Source: Paraphysoderma sedebokerense (taxonomy: Eukaryota > Blastocladiomycota > Physodermatomycetes > Physodermatales > Physodermataceae). From it: DNA of 64,000 nt. The stretch lies in NCBI GenBank assembly GCA_025602915.1, contig JAHLJZ010000050.1, positions 62,001 through 126,000 on the forward strand, read 5' to 3'. The notes below the pieces were generated by a model, which was not told the origin of the DNA, ran no database searches, and saw nothing but the letters and a program-made list of their open reading frames with translations. Below, in pieces: positions 32,457-44,297 of this stretch. Position numbers and translations under genes: made by a program. The stretch's first letter is position 1. Every line of letters begins with the position of its first letter.

Positions 32457-33182
32457 TGTGATGATTGAAAGCGGATAGAGAGCTTGTATAGAATGGCCTT
32501 TGAGAAAACATTGACAATATCGCTCATAATTAGGCCTATTTGTTATGTACTCTAATTTTATTAAACGTTTTGTTGAAGAATGGATTGAAGCGTAATATCT
32601 TCAAATATTCCTAAAGATTGTACTGGAGTATAATTTTTGTGTTGGAGATAGTTCTGGGCCGAAGCACCACTAAATTATCGGATTTTCAGTTCCTGATTAT
32701 CAAATTGCAAAGATGTGCACGCCAGCAGGTTGCCATATGCCTGTGATTTTCACGAGATTTCTTGTAATCGCAGTTTCGCAGTTTATGAATTCAGCGGTTA
32801 TCGGATCGACTTAGCATGAGGAAGATGCGAAAGCGGGAAGGGGAATGATGCGGGCGTTGGGTCATCCAGGGGGAAGTTCATTGGCCAGGCGGACCAGGCA
32901 GAATGACGCGAACAAGGCCCCGCGTCCTGCCGTCTTCCGTCGACAACCAGTGGGGAATTCATATGCGCTAATATATTTAAATACCCACAGCATTCTCTAA
33001 AAGATATCTCGTGCACAATTGGAATAGAGATATTTTGTATCTGGCACTGATACAGATTCCCCCAGATTCCTCTCCCCTCAGCAAGACCCTCTCCGGCCTC
33101 GTCTGACACCACCCGATTCGCGGACTCGGTTCAATCTTGGCAACCTGGCTACAATTATTACTTGTTTGAAAGAAAACCTACG
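32457..33182. other. Gap with SulP promoter
   Basis: About 730 bases. The first 300 are AT-rich and look like 3' flank. The second half contains a TATA-like element (32971). Overlapping frames on the - strand (32798-33112) lack homology. Confidence 0.4.
32971..32983 (+). promoter_or_regulatory. TATA-like element of the SulP gene
   Basis: ATATATTTAAATA lies 200 bases before the ATG at 33183, between GC-richer flanks. The distance suggests a leader of around 170 bases. Confidence 0.35.
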
Positions 33183-36100
33183 ATGGTACAATTACCGACC
33201 CTACCGCCCTCCTACAAAGCTCGGTTACGCTCTTTTCCCCGAAAGGCGTCCGCATATTCAATTTCCCTGATACCAATCATCTCTTGGTTGCCAGCCTATA
33301 GGTTCCGAAAATGGGCCTTGGGTGATATCATCGCAGGATTGACAGTCGGAATAATGGTCATTCCTCAGGTTCGTATAGCTTTCGAACTCCCTTGTACTCC
33401 CTCCGCGTCTAGTTCTAGTTCTGTGGCTGAACCCATCTTTTCCTCCATGCATCAGTCCATGGCGTATGCTTTATTGGCTGGCCTTCCTATCGAATATGGC
33501 CTCTACTCGGCGTTCTTGGGTGTCTTCATCTACACATTTTTTGGCACCTCTAAGGATATCACGATTGGGCCGACGGCAGTTATGTCCCTCCTCATCGGTC
33601 AGATTTTGGGAAATTTGGTACCAGAAATCAACAAGAATGGTGTTAACATGAATGTAGCAACAGTCGGGGTTGTCACATTTGTCTCTAGTGTCATCATGAC
33701 TGCAATGGGTTTGCTAAGATTGGGAATCGTGATCGATTTTATACCGGATCAAGTAATCGCTGGGTTCACTAGCGCTGCAGCAATTACAATCATTGTATCC
33801 CAGGTTGGTAATAACTCGGAATGGCAAAATGTGCAAGCATCGACTAACAACTCATTTTATAGTCCGCAAAATTATTGGGCATTCCAAATGTTTCCACGAA
33901 AGATCCGACTTACACAATCCTGTACAATACTTTTGCATCTATTCCAAAGTCGAATCCTCCGGACTTATATTTCTCTCTCGCAACAATCACCGTTCTGGTA
34001 TCACTTCAACTCTTTAAACGCAGCATTCATAGGCATATCCCAGCTTCAACATCGTTGTCACGAACTCAAAGATTCATATCCAAAATTCAGTCGCGTCCTC
34101 GCCTGTTCAAAGCGATTGATTTGTTCTGCACAGCTCGTAACGCCATTGTTGTGATCATATTTACCGCTATTTCGTATGCCATAAATATTAGCATTCCAAA
34201 TGGTGACTTAGGTGGAACCGGTTCTCCCTCAAAAGGAAAAAGCCCATTCAAGATTTTGAAGACTGTGCCAGGCGGGTTCCCCAAATTTGAGGTGCCTCGA
34301 TTTGATCTGGTACCGGTTAGTTCTGTCCTCAGCTCTGCTATTGTCGTGGTTTTGATCGTCATGCTGGAACAATTGGCAATCTGTCAAGCATTTGGTACAT
34401 GTCAACTTATCATCTTTGGTTATAATTATTCGTAGACTAACAAACATCTATCTATGTACAGCTCGTCGAAACAACTACAAGGTTGTTCCGTCTCAAGAAT
34501 TCATCGCCGTCGGTGTGTCCAATTTCGCCACCGCTTTTGTGTCAACCTTACCTGTCACTGGGTCATTTTCACGCTCCGCTGTCAATTCAGCGTCAGGGGT
34601 GCAGTCTCCTTTGTCCGGTATCATCAGTAGCTCCGTTGTCGTTGTTTGCATGGTCGCTATCACCAAATGGTTTTACTATATCCCTGATGCCGTGCTGAGC
34701 GGAATTATTGTGGTCAGCGTTGCCGGTTTAATTAGTGAAGCCAAAATGTTTAAATTGTTATGGCGCATTCAACGTAAGTACATCTCCATTGTAAGTAATA
34801 TGATCGCCACACGTATTCACCGATTTCCTATTGCTACAGCGTGGGACTTTATTATCGGTATCACGTCTTTAATCGCTACATTAATAGTCGGTCTTGAAAC
34901 TGGGATTCAGATCTCTGTTGCATTGGCAGTTGCTATTTTACTCTTCCGTGTCGCCCGACCTCAAATTCATCTGCTTGGACGCTTGGTTCTGCCGCCAATT
35001 AACAACCCACCGGAACATATCAAAGTTTCGGAAATTACGAAGACCAATAACCTTAAAGCCTTAGCCGGCCCGCTCAACCCTAGTTGCAAGGTCCACCCTC
35101 TTAGCAACATCTACGTCCCCTATTGCTTCATCGACTACGGATATGTCGTGACACCTCCACCACCTGGAGTACTAGTGGTTAAGCTTCAAGAATCGCTAAC
35201 GTTCCCCAATGCTGAATATGTGAAGGAAAGGGTCTGGAAGATGGTAGTGACTTATACTTCTAGTATAGATGAACACAATAAAGCCAAGGCAGATGCGCCA
35301 GCATCACCAGATAAGCGGAAAAGGAAGATATGGAGTGATGATTTGGACGACGTAGTGCGTAATTTACGCATCAAAGAATGGAACAAAAGAAGAGAAAGAG
35401 CAGAGAAAGTCGAAAACGCGTTGCAAGCGAATTATCTCCAGGACTCGAATCTTATATCGTGGTTGGACACCGAAGTGTCAAAACCTTCCTTCTCGGCATC
35501 ATCGTCTACATTGGACACCCCAAAAGAAGCATCTAAGAGTGGCAACACTCAAACCTCTCATGATTTGTCTATTCCCATACCGACTGGACATGATGCTCCG
35601 AAACTCCTTCCAATTCTGAAATCTCTTGTCTTCGATTTCTCGAGTGTCAATCAACTCGATAGTTCCGGCCTCCAAGCGCTATTGGATCTTCAGCGAACAT
35701 TACAGCGATACAGTGGCAACCCTCATTTGCAATTTCAATTCGTCAACGTGCATCCCAATGTCGAAAAAGTATTAGTACTCGGGGGCATGTCAGGCATCAA
35801 AGCAGCCCGTCCGTCTTCATCATCAAACCACGACCAACTCCAAGGTGGGTATGATGTGAATCATAGAAAACCTAACGGCGATCGGGAAGTCATTTGTCAG
35901 GTTGTTCCTGGCTTAGCAGTAAGAGATTACGAGAAAAGAAGAAGAGTTGTCACTGGGCCTGGTGTTGGAACCAATGACGAAATTGCGATTTACGACACAC
36001 TCACATCTGCAGCTTCTGATGAAAAACCTCCTGTTCAGACGTCCTCAAGCTCCTCCTCATCTTCGTCTTCGGGAGTGAAAAGTCACAGCAATGATAAACC

Positions 36101-36380
36101 TCAATCGCCATTATTAATGATTTTCTCTCCATCACCCCCAACCAATGATGAACAACATAATCCTTTTGAATCAACTGCAGCAACCGGAGTCTCTGATGAA
36201 CCCAACATTAGAGTAGATGAGGTATTGGATGAGCAGATTGAATTATCCGTAACTGGGGTGAATGATCATGGCGAAATAGGAACATCGAATTTCTATTTGA
36301 CTATCGAAGAGGCGGTGGAAGCGGTGAACGGCCATGATTGCGCTGGAATTTGTGAATCGAGTTTGGCAAAAGAGGATTAA
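33183..36380 (+). CDS. SulP/SLC26 anion (sulfate) transporter with STAS domain
   Basis: Plasma-membrane or vacuolar sulfate/anion transporter. ATG at 33183 (MVQLPTLPPSYKARL). The membrane domain begins WALGDIIAGLTVGIMVIPQ, then an intron (33369-33452), then SMAYALLAGLPIEYGLYSAF, the SulP signature. It continues TFFGTSKDITIGPTAVMSLL, IDFIPDQVIAGFTSAAAITI, EFIAVGVSNFATAFVSTLP, GSFSRSAVNSASGVQSPLSG, YYIPDAVLSGIIVVSVAGLI and PWDFIIGITSLIATLIVGLE, giving about 12-14 helices. The STAS domain is split by a polar insert of roughly 120 residues (35260-35600). Its second half reads LVFDFSSVNQLDSSGLQALL, the phospho/nucleotide loop. A long Ser-rich acidic tail follows ([11 protein letters not shown]). 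Introns near 33809-33862, 34397-34460 and 34774-34838. Sulfate is inferred from fungal relatives; other anions are possible. Confidence 0.92.
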
Positions 36381-37044
36381 CATGAAGTGATTACTGATTG
36401 AAGGGAAGGACTTTGAATAGCATTTTTCTTGTATTCTTCTACTACTTTTTTTGATCATGTTGTCAAGCGACAATACTCAGAATGTAACATTTGTTGTAAA
36501 TGCGTTATATCATTACATTATACTTTTCGTTCTTTCTGTTATCAAATACAACGTAAGCTTTGAGTTTTCATTCAGACTTTCGCATTCCGGAACGGTGTTC
36601 AGGATCAGAGTGAAAAGTCTACTAAAGTTCGATTATACTATATTTCTTAAGTTTTATTGCAACATGGTATATTTCGCGCTGTGTGCAAGTGGCTCCTAGT
36701 TCCTTCATTTATTGCAAGAAATCGACCACATGGTACAATCAACTACATACTTGGATTTTCTATTTCTACACAATTCTGTAAGCGGCGAAAAATCCAAATC
36801 CCATAAATTCAATACATTCCACTCTGCGGAATCATCTGCTCAGCGATGAATCAATCTTTTTGGCAACTTCTTCCGAATTGGGCGATCTCATTTGGCGCAC
36901 CATGTGGAGAGAATGACGGTCTCGCGAGTAATAGGAATCATCTGAAACTGACTCATTTAAACCCAAAAGAAACCACAATTTGACTTCTTAGTAAACACGA
37001 ATTCTTCAATTCTAAACAGTCTGTATCCAATTTCATCCATTAAT
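36381..37044. other. Gap between SulP and D-amino-acid oxidase
   Basis: About 660 AT-rich bases holding a 3' UTR and a promoter. The longest open frames are T-rich and hydrophobic by composition only. Nothing else seen. Confidence 0.4.
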
Positions 37045-38654
37045 ATGTCTTCGACAAAGAAATCAATCTCGGTTCTCGGCGCTGGAGTTGTTGGCCTCAC
37101 GACCGCCCTCGTTCTTCAGGCTTCCGGCCATGACGTCTGTAATTTCCCTTTTCATTTAAGTTTGGTCGTCTCAAATCTTACTGACGAGACTGGTTTTCTG
37201 TATGTTGATTAAATAGGTGACTATAATTGCGACGGAGTTTCCTGACAAGTACGATGAGAAATCTCAATATACGAGTCCCAAGGCCGGCGCTCATTGGAGA
37301 AGTACGGCAGGATCTGACAAGCGGCTACAACGTAGGTTAAGTAAGATAGAACTAAGAACATAACCATTTTCACTCATACTTTGGTAAATATACTTGTATA
37401 GAATACGATGCCATCTCGTTTAAAGTTTTCGAGAAATTGCACCAAACTCACGTTGCTCAACACGGCGGAATTATCAAAATTCCTTCATTCGATGTCTATG
37501 ATACAAAGGATGCTGCTCAAGCTGACCACGATCCCTGGTTTAAAGACATTGTTCCAGATGTATGTAGTGTTTTGTCGGGGGAAATTGATTACACACCGGA
37601 ATGTCGGGTCATGTAAATCTAACATTCTTCCTTTGTGACTGATGGCAATGGGGCTACTGGATTGCTTTGTTGTGAATCGATCTCTTCAGTTTAGATATAT
37701 GACGGAAGAGCAATTACCGCCAAACACAATTTTTGGATTTCAATATCAAACTTGTACGTATTTCTGGTCTCCTCTTTATCTTATGGCCCGAATACATCGG
37801 ACCCTACAAGACCATTAACCTCTTACTGCCCAATTTTGAAAGATACGTTTAACTCTCCCCTCTACCTGAACTGGTTACTTCGAACCTTCCTGTCACTCGG
37901 TGGTCAAACAAAAACACGTCATATTAAGCATATTGATGACCTATTTGAACAGAATTCAGACAGTCTTGTTATCAACTGCTCAGGATTGGGCGCAAGAGTT
38001 CTGGGCGGAGTCAATGATGAGGCAGTATATCCTACTAGAGGTCAAACCGTTATTGTGAATGCCCCTTGGGTTGGCTATACCATTTCTAAACTAGGTTGGA
38101 TTTCTGTTATCCCTTCGTTCTGTTCGTGATTTCAGCCAGAACAATCTTACTTACTACAGATTTATTGCGCTCTATTTCAATCACTCTTAGGGTCCGAGTT
38201 CACTTATGTTATTCCTCGCTCGGACGGTCACGTCATTCTTGGTGGTACTTACCAAGAACATAACCCGTCAGTCCACTCAACACCATCCACATCGGCAGAT
38301 ATTGTTGCCAAATGTTTACGAATTTGTCCCCAGCTATTGCGTCATCCAGGGGATCACTTGGATATTATAGCACACAGGACGGGACTGAGACCCACTCGTA
38401 CTGGCGGTGCCAGAGTGGCTTTGGAGGCCAAATCCAACCAACGAAAAGTGATCCACAACTATGGACACGGAGGATATGGATTCCAGAGTTCCTGGGGCTG
38501 TGCGGTTGCTGTGGCCAAGCTGGTCAATGGTGCCGAAGCAAGTGGAATTGACCCAGTATTAGGACTGGAACTGGAAGAAGTTGTCAATGAAGATTGGCTT
38601 AAGAAGGTGATAGTTAATAGCGTAAACGTTGGTGAGAAAAAGAGTAAACTGTAG
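37045..38654 (+). CDS. Peroxisomal D-amino-acid / D-aspartate oxidase
   Basis: FAD enzyme that deaminates D-amino acids to 2-oxo acids, ammonia and hydrogen peroxide. Exon 1 carries the dinucleotide-binding motif ISVLGAGVVGLTTALVLQ. The next exons read VTIIATEFP, YTSPKAGAHWRSTAG (FAD-site block), FKVFEKLHQTH, YMTEEQLPPNTIFGF, LVINCSGLGARVLGG and YPTRGQTVIVNAPW. They continue SEFTYVIPRSDGHVILGGTY, GLRPTRTGGARV (substrate-site Arg region) and NYGHGGYGFQSSWGCAVAVA, the DAO C-terminal signature. Splice at about 38092: KL then G-SEF restores phase. The final tripeptide is Ser-Lys-Leu, a perfect PTS1 peroxisomal signal. Whether neutral or acidic D-amino acids are preferred cannot be decided from these motifs. 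About six introns. Confidence 0.93.
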
Positions 38655-38871
38655 AGTGTGTGATATGGAGCTACCGAGTCTTTTTTAATATTAAAAACTC
38701 ACACAAAAGCCCATACTTGGCTTGTCAATCGATATATACCAATTATTATATACATTATGCGGAATAATTTTCAAAATTACATATCTATCATAGCCATTCG
38801 CCAAGCATTAGCAAAACATCAGGACCATAACTGCCATGTCTTACACCCGAGTTAGTTGTACCGGACTGGTA

Positions 38872-40015
38872 TCAGCATCCGACATTTTCCTTCTCCGCGA
38901 TAGCGGTTTTGAATACATAATAAACTACAGAAGTATTGATCGTTAGTACAACGAAATCCAACAAAACCTGCACAATCAAATAAGTAGATAGAACCTGAGC
39001 TACAATCCACCAATCGATACAACACTGAATCATCCCACACCAAACAAACTGAGAAGGTGCAGTGATTGCCCAGAAATACCAAATTTTGAAGAGATCTCCA
39101 GACAACCAAGTCGCGATGATAATCATTGAGAAATTCTTGATAGATTTGGAGCGGTGATTATGAAGAGCTTGCGGAAGAGGAACTGTACTCTCAATACTTG
39201 ATGAAGCGAAAATGGTAATGTTAGAGAGCAGAAAGAATTTAAAAGGTCTGGCAAAAGAACAAAGTTCAGGACTGCAATTTTATACACACCCTAGTCCGAT
39301 AAACCCTAAAATATCACCGTAAAAGCTGGACGAACCGAACAGTAGATGTGAAAATGACAGTATTGCAAAAAGTCCTGACAAGAAAACAAGATATTGGTTG
39401 TAATGGGGCCAGTTCCATATACTTTATATTCGCGTCGATTTTGGGCAAGAATGGTTTCATAGCGGATATAAAATGTAACGATAAAGAAATGAAGTAAAGA
39501 AAACAATGAAAGAGGTTTGCAATTAATACCAGAAAGGAATATCTTTTGCTCTCGCGGATGAAAGCAGGATGTAAGGCCCCTTGTCGAACTCGGAAATGAT
39601 GTCGCAATCACATATTGGCGGATACCACAAGATATCCGTCGCAATGCAATTTTCTTGACATAATGAAGAAAAAGAGACCATACTTCTTTAAATACTCGTC
39701 TGCACTCATACCCAACCCTATCACATTTGGCCCAAGAACACCCATACTCCTTTCTGGCCTCCATTTAACATCAAGCCAAACTTTCAACAACATCAGCTGC
39801 ACTCCAACCATAACGATACTTTGCCACAACAGCACATTTTCGAATCGTTTGGATAGCCAGAAAAATATACGGAGAATATTACATATAAGTAGAACGAAGC
39901 AAGTGTAGTGCGAGAAAGATCCGACGGACGTAGTCGATTTAATCCGATATGTTTGGTCTATGTAACCGATAGTTGGTAGAAAGACCATGCCAATGTTGAA
40001 TGCTAGAGAAAACAT
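38872..40015 (-). CDS. SLC66A2/PQLC1-like PQ-loop membrane protein
   Basis: Seven-helix protein of the PQ-loop group similar to SLC66A2 (and yeast Any1), which act at endosomes/Golgi in phospholipid distribution. The first exon reads LAFNIGMVFLPTIGYIDQTY (PQ-loop position), RIKSTTSVGSFSHYTCFVLLI and LRIFFWLSKRFENVLLWQS. The last exon reads SIKNFSMIIIATWLSGDLF, KIWYFWAITAPSQFVWCGMI and VLSTYLIVQVLLDF, then ends KENVGC. The family's second PQ-loop lies in exons around 39180-39250 (LPQALHNHRSKSIKNFSMII). Middle exons (39300-39720) are hydrophobic but I could not fix their borders. The first PQ motif appears as Thr-Ile-Gly-Tyr-Ile-Asp-Gln, so the Pro-Gln pair is changed. ATG at 40015 is tentative. 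Confidence 0.75.
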
Positions 40016-40415
40016 TGGTCATATGATTTATCCAAGTCTAAACTGAATCTAAAGAGTACGGGTTAAATTTGATCAGGATCGATGAATGCCAATTTAATTT
40101 AAGATGCTAGCGTAGCGCAAAAGTGACACCAATTTTCCAATATTGGTAGATCGGCAGACTCTATTTCGAATGTAGCGTATTTTAATTAATTAATTATATT
40201 TAAAAAAATCAGAATGTTTGAGTCCGACACTGCTTATAATAGGATGCTACTGCCCGCTCTCTGCGTTCAACAATCAGGAGATTCAATTGCGGCAAAACAT
40301 TTATTTTCAATTCGCTTTAGTGCTACCTAGCGAGAAGGCGCCAATTTGCCACTTCACAAAATAAACACGCGAACCGGAGCTATAGTATGAAACCACAACC
40401 GTCTCATTAAGGGGA
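40016..40415. other. Gap upstream of the PQ-loop gene, at the 3' end of CPSF73
   Basis: About 400 AT-rich bases (for example 40185-40215). It holds the PQ-loop gene promoter and the CPSF73 3' flank, both on the - strand. No other feature seen. Confidence 0.4.
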
Positions 40416-43400
40416 CTATGTCAGCTCATCAACATCATCAGCAGCCACCATCTTCGTATCATCTTCCATGTCTGGGTTATCCGATTCGTTCAGCTGCTTT
40501 TCCTCCGCACCGCTGTCAACCCCGTCACTTTTGTCATTATCGTCCCTAATTTCAGTATTCTCCTTGATACTTCCTTCTTTTGGGGTCGACGTCCTTACAT
40601 GCCCTTCAATGAAATCCTGAACGGATTGAAACGGCAACAGCATCCTTATAAATCTGTCAAGTAAATTCTTCACGCGTCGAGTAAGATTAGGGTTGGGTGA
40701 TTCGACCGTCTGAATGGAAATGAGATAGTCAGACACTTGGTCAGCAGTTGATTTAACGAGACAACGCAGGGATAAATTGAACATGCCAAGGTCTCCAGAC
40801 ATATTGTAACAACTATATCGTCTACCTCTATCTTGATGTGAGATTTGATAGTCTGGGTGTCTTCATCTTTTGATTCTGTTTCCTCTTTAGACTCGGTTCC
40901 CTCACTCTCAATATTGATGACCTGAACAGAATCGAAATGCGACTTAAAAAGTTCTGGTAACTCTGTTCGAAGCAACGCTAAGTAATCTTCTTCTTCCTCG
41001 TCCGAAACGTCCTTTTCTAACTCGGGTTCGGTCGAACTGGATGGTGCCTCGTGATGGTGATCATGTGAATGTGAATGCGTAGTCACTGGAATGAAACAAG
41101 AGATCCATAATTAGACGAATGAGATTGCAAAATAATTGTACATCAATATACTTACGTTTAACACTGACGGGAGCCCACTCAATCTGCAACAGGACTGCCA
41201 ACACAGAATCAGCAATCATATCGTTCATTGCCCCTCCCTCCCACTCCAAAATCAATTCTTTTTTGTCGGTTTCCCAAACCTTGACAACATCACACACATT
41301 TAATCCTCTCTTATTTTCCTTTGAGACATCGGCCCTTAAGCCAATATCAAAATTGTCATTTATCGCACTCATGCTTGAAAATGAGGGATCTCGGTGAATC
41401 TTATCTACATTCCCTGGAAATACCATTCCCAAATGCCATCCAACCAGTTCCCACTTTCCACCACCATGACCGAAAGGAACATAAGTCCGTTGATGTATTT
41501 TTGTGGTTTTAAGCTCCGTATATGTGTGTAACTCAGAAGGATCGAGAATATGATACTGATAGTCTTTAGACAATAGGATACCGTTAATGGGCTGGTCCTG
41601 ATAGGGAGGTTTCATTGCGATTGCTCCAATTGTCTAGAGATTACAGTGTAAAGCATATGAGTCGAGGCAAATTACTCAAAAAGAAAATAATATCAACCTT
41701 CGCCATCTTTTCTCCTCTAAAATATAAGGTGACGGTTTCAGCATTCTTTGGTGTATAAATTTTAGTCAAGTCCTCTCGTTCGGTGAATTTGCGCTGTAAG
41801 GCTTGCCGCAATCGATTCATCATATGGTATTCTCCGTGAACGAGCACCTGCGAAGTTGATTATACATAAGTCTAACAATTCACTTGAGTTAAGATTTAGA
41901 GGGAACGCCGTACTAAATGATTCGGTTTTACGAGATCGATAAATTCACTATTCTGTGCATAATCCACATGGGCTGAAAACGATATATAATCTACAGAACA
42001 TCTCAACGGTAACTTTGCCCCCGACAAAGAAGTAATTTCTGTAGGTTCTGACAATATCATCTGCATGAGGTAGAATATGAGATAACGCAGTCCTCCAATA
42101 TCCGGATAAACTGATATCAATCAACTTACCTTCCCTAAAGTTCCTTCCACCACATACCCCGGTATTATAACTCCATTTCTCTTGTCTGTGCACCAAAGTT
42201 CGAACAATTCACGGGAGAGACCACTCTTTTTTTAAAAAAAAATGAGTGAACCGGTAACGAATAAAACTAAAAAGATAACTTTCATACTTGCAACATAGCT
42301 GGACTGGCCATCATGACACACGGGCCAACGTCATCAAAGTGTTCAATGCTTTTTAAGTTACTAATATGCTTAAACACAAATGGATTTGAAACCTTGAACT
42401 GCTTCTTAATCCGATCGTTCATCATGTTGATGTATGTTTGATACACAGCCATACATTTACGTGCAAGATTAGAAGCATAGTAGATGGGGATATTGTGGAG
42501 CTCAGGATGAGCTTGCCAATATTCGTCTAGAATGAGGAGCAGCTCTTGAGCACGCCCGAGGGCGAAGATTGGAATGAGGCACCGACCGCCTCTGGCAACA
42601 GTGTTATGTACAAGAGCTGTGAGTAAGCCAAAAAGCATATATTGTAAGCTGGACATCGAAACGTGAAGGCCATTAATGAGCAGCGACACATACATGTAAA
42701 CCGGGATTCTCGTTCCGCTCTCGGAGTATGATTTTGAACTCCGTAAGTTGATTCACAAATTAAAACATCTGGGTGAGTATCGGGTTTTTCTGCCGCCATA
42801 AGATGCCGATCTTCTTCTCTAGAGTAATCTCCAGTATAGAGAACCTTAAAATCAAATACAATTCAGTCAGGTATCACGGAATTGAAGATAATTGTAGAAG
42901 GGACTGACTTTGACCCCTGCAATTTCAATCAGAAACATGGCCGCACCAAGGACATGACCTGCATTGTAACTTGTGAACCGAACCCCCTCAACCTCGACTT
43001 CTTGGTGAAAATCTACTGTTTCGATTTTTTCGTAAGATCGCGTCAGATCTTGTTCGTTATATAAGTTTTCGTCGGTTGATACATTACTAACGGCGGAGAA
43101 GCGTTAAAACTAAATTATATCAGATCCACATTAAAGAAAATTGAATGAACCTGACTCGGACGTAATCCGACAACATCCACTTGTAGATAGCCTTGGTCGG
43201 ATGTGTCATAAAAACTCGCCCTTTGAATCCAGTCTGAAATTAAAATTAGATTATCAATCCTGCAAAAATACTAGGCTTGGCATCTTTTTGTATGGACATT
43301 ACCTTTTCCATAAAGTACGGCAGAGATGCGCAGTGGTCAAGATGGAAACTGGAAATATTTTGAACGCATCACACATGAGCAAATAATATCAAGTTAGACA

Positions 43401-44119
43401 GACATAATCGGATGAAGATTAGAACAAGAAGATTTTCACGTACTGGCTGATTAGCAGTAAATCAATTTCAGAGGGATCAATCTCATCGAAGTAAGGCAGG
43501 GCAGCAAGGCCACTGTAGGCGGGGTGGACCCCACAGTCCAGCTAAAATATTGGCCGCGGAGGGATCGCAATCAAGCGGAGACGGTGTATTGTAAGCACAT
43601 CGTTCGGGTAAGCAAAACCTTTATTTCCTCTCAAACTGCTGCTATGGGGGACGCAGTACACTACGGATTGAAGGGGAGGAACAATAAATACCATCACCGT
43701 TTTCCCCTTATACTAATAACCCATCACGTCGTATAGATAAATAAGATTGACATAAATTGAAACAATAATGTAATCGAAAGAAAACGACAAGAAATGATGC
43801 ACCGAAAAGAGTATGTTAGCAACAGATGGCAATGGACTGAGTAGAGCACGTCAACTTCTGAAAGGAAATGACGTCTATCACTCCCGATCTCTTTCATTTA
43901 CAGTATTACTATGATAAATCATCTCACGAATGATAAACATTTATTCCACCCGCCGTCTACTGGCAGTGTGAGGTAGCAACGCACCTTTAAAATATGGCAA
44001 GACCGTCCAACTTCACTCCCGGAACCAATTGGCATGAATTGCATCACATCATTCGGATTATTTGTTGCGGGTTTCAACGTCTCTGGAGGAACATCTGCTT
44101 GTCTCTTTGTTCCACTCAT
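40416..44119 (-). CDS. YSH1: CPSF73/Ysh1, pre-mRNA 3'-end endonuclease
   Basis: Zinc-dependent endonuclease that cuts pre-mRNA at the poly(A) site, a beta-CASP metallo-beta-lactamase. Exon 1 from ATG 44119: [21 protein letters not shown] 21-nt exon (43692-43712) supplies YKGKTVM, then [18 protein letters not shown] and the HxHxDH zinc motif in [15 protein letters not shown]. Then [49 protein letters not shown] (beta-CASP), [31 protein letters not shown] and [12 protein letters not shown] follow. The C-terminal domain (CPSF100 binding) runs from about 41615 with inserts: a His-rich stretch ([13 protein letters not shown]), acidic blocks, then [19 protein letters not shown] and a 60-residue acidic tail not seen in yeast. 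All zinc residues I could place are intact. Around 15 introns, including a 56-nt one near 40700-40755 that joins two overlapping frames. Confidence 0.95.
43692..43712 (-). other. 21-nt micro-exon of CPSF73
   Basis: Bounded by AG on one side and GT on the other, in phase 0 at both ends, it encodes YKGKTVM. Without it the protein would lack the segment between CHILK and LDCG that is conserved in all CPSF73 proteins (human FKGRKIM). Confidence 0.9.
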
Positions 44120-44297
44120 CTTTCTTCTTTTGCTGCTCGGTTTGAAACGATCTGACGACGACGGATCAAAGCACGAACGAGGCCGAAGGGAGGGAATAGA
44201 TCGCTATGGAGACAGATCACGTGAAACAATTAAATGCTTGCGCTCAGAAATCTGAGATCCACTCAGCTTCGATTAGCGTCCAGAGTAATCACATAGA
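44120..44297. promoter_or_regulatory. 178-bp bidirectional promoter, CPSF73 and TSR1
   Basis: The start codons of two divergent essential RNA-processing genes are separated by only 178 bases, so they must share regulatory sequence. I see no TATA box. Confidence 0.6.

Noticed and set aside
33162-33182. Upstream start of SulP at a TTG codon
   Set aside because: Not a nuclear start codon; the ATG at 33183 is preferred.
33258-33452. Reverse-strand frame over SulP exon 1
   Set aside because: Shadow of the SulP coding frame.
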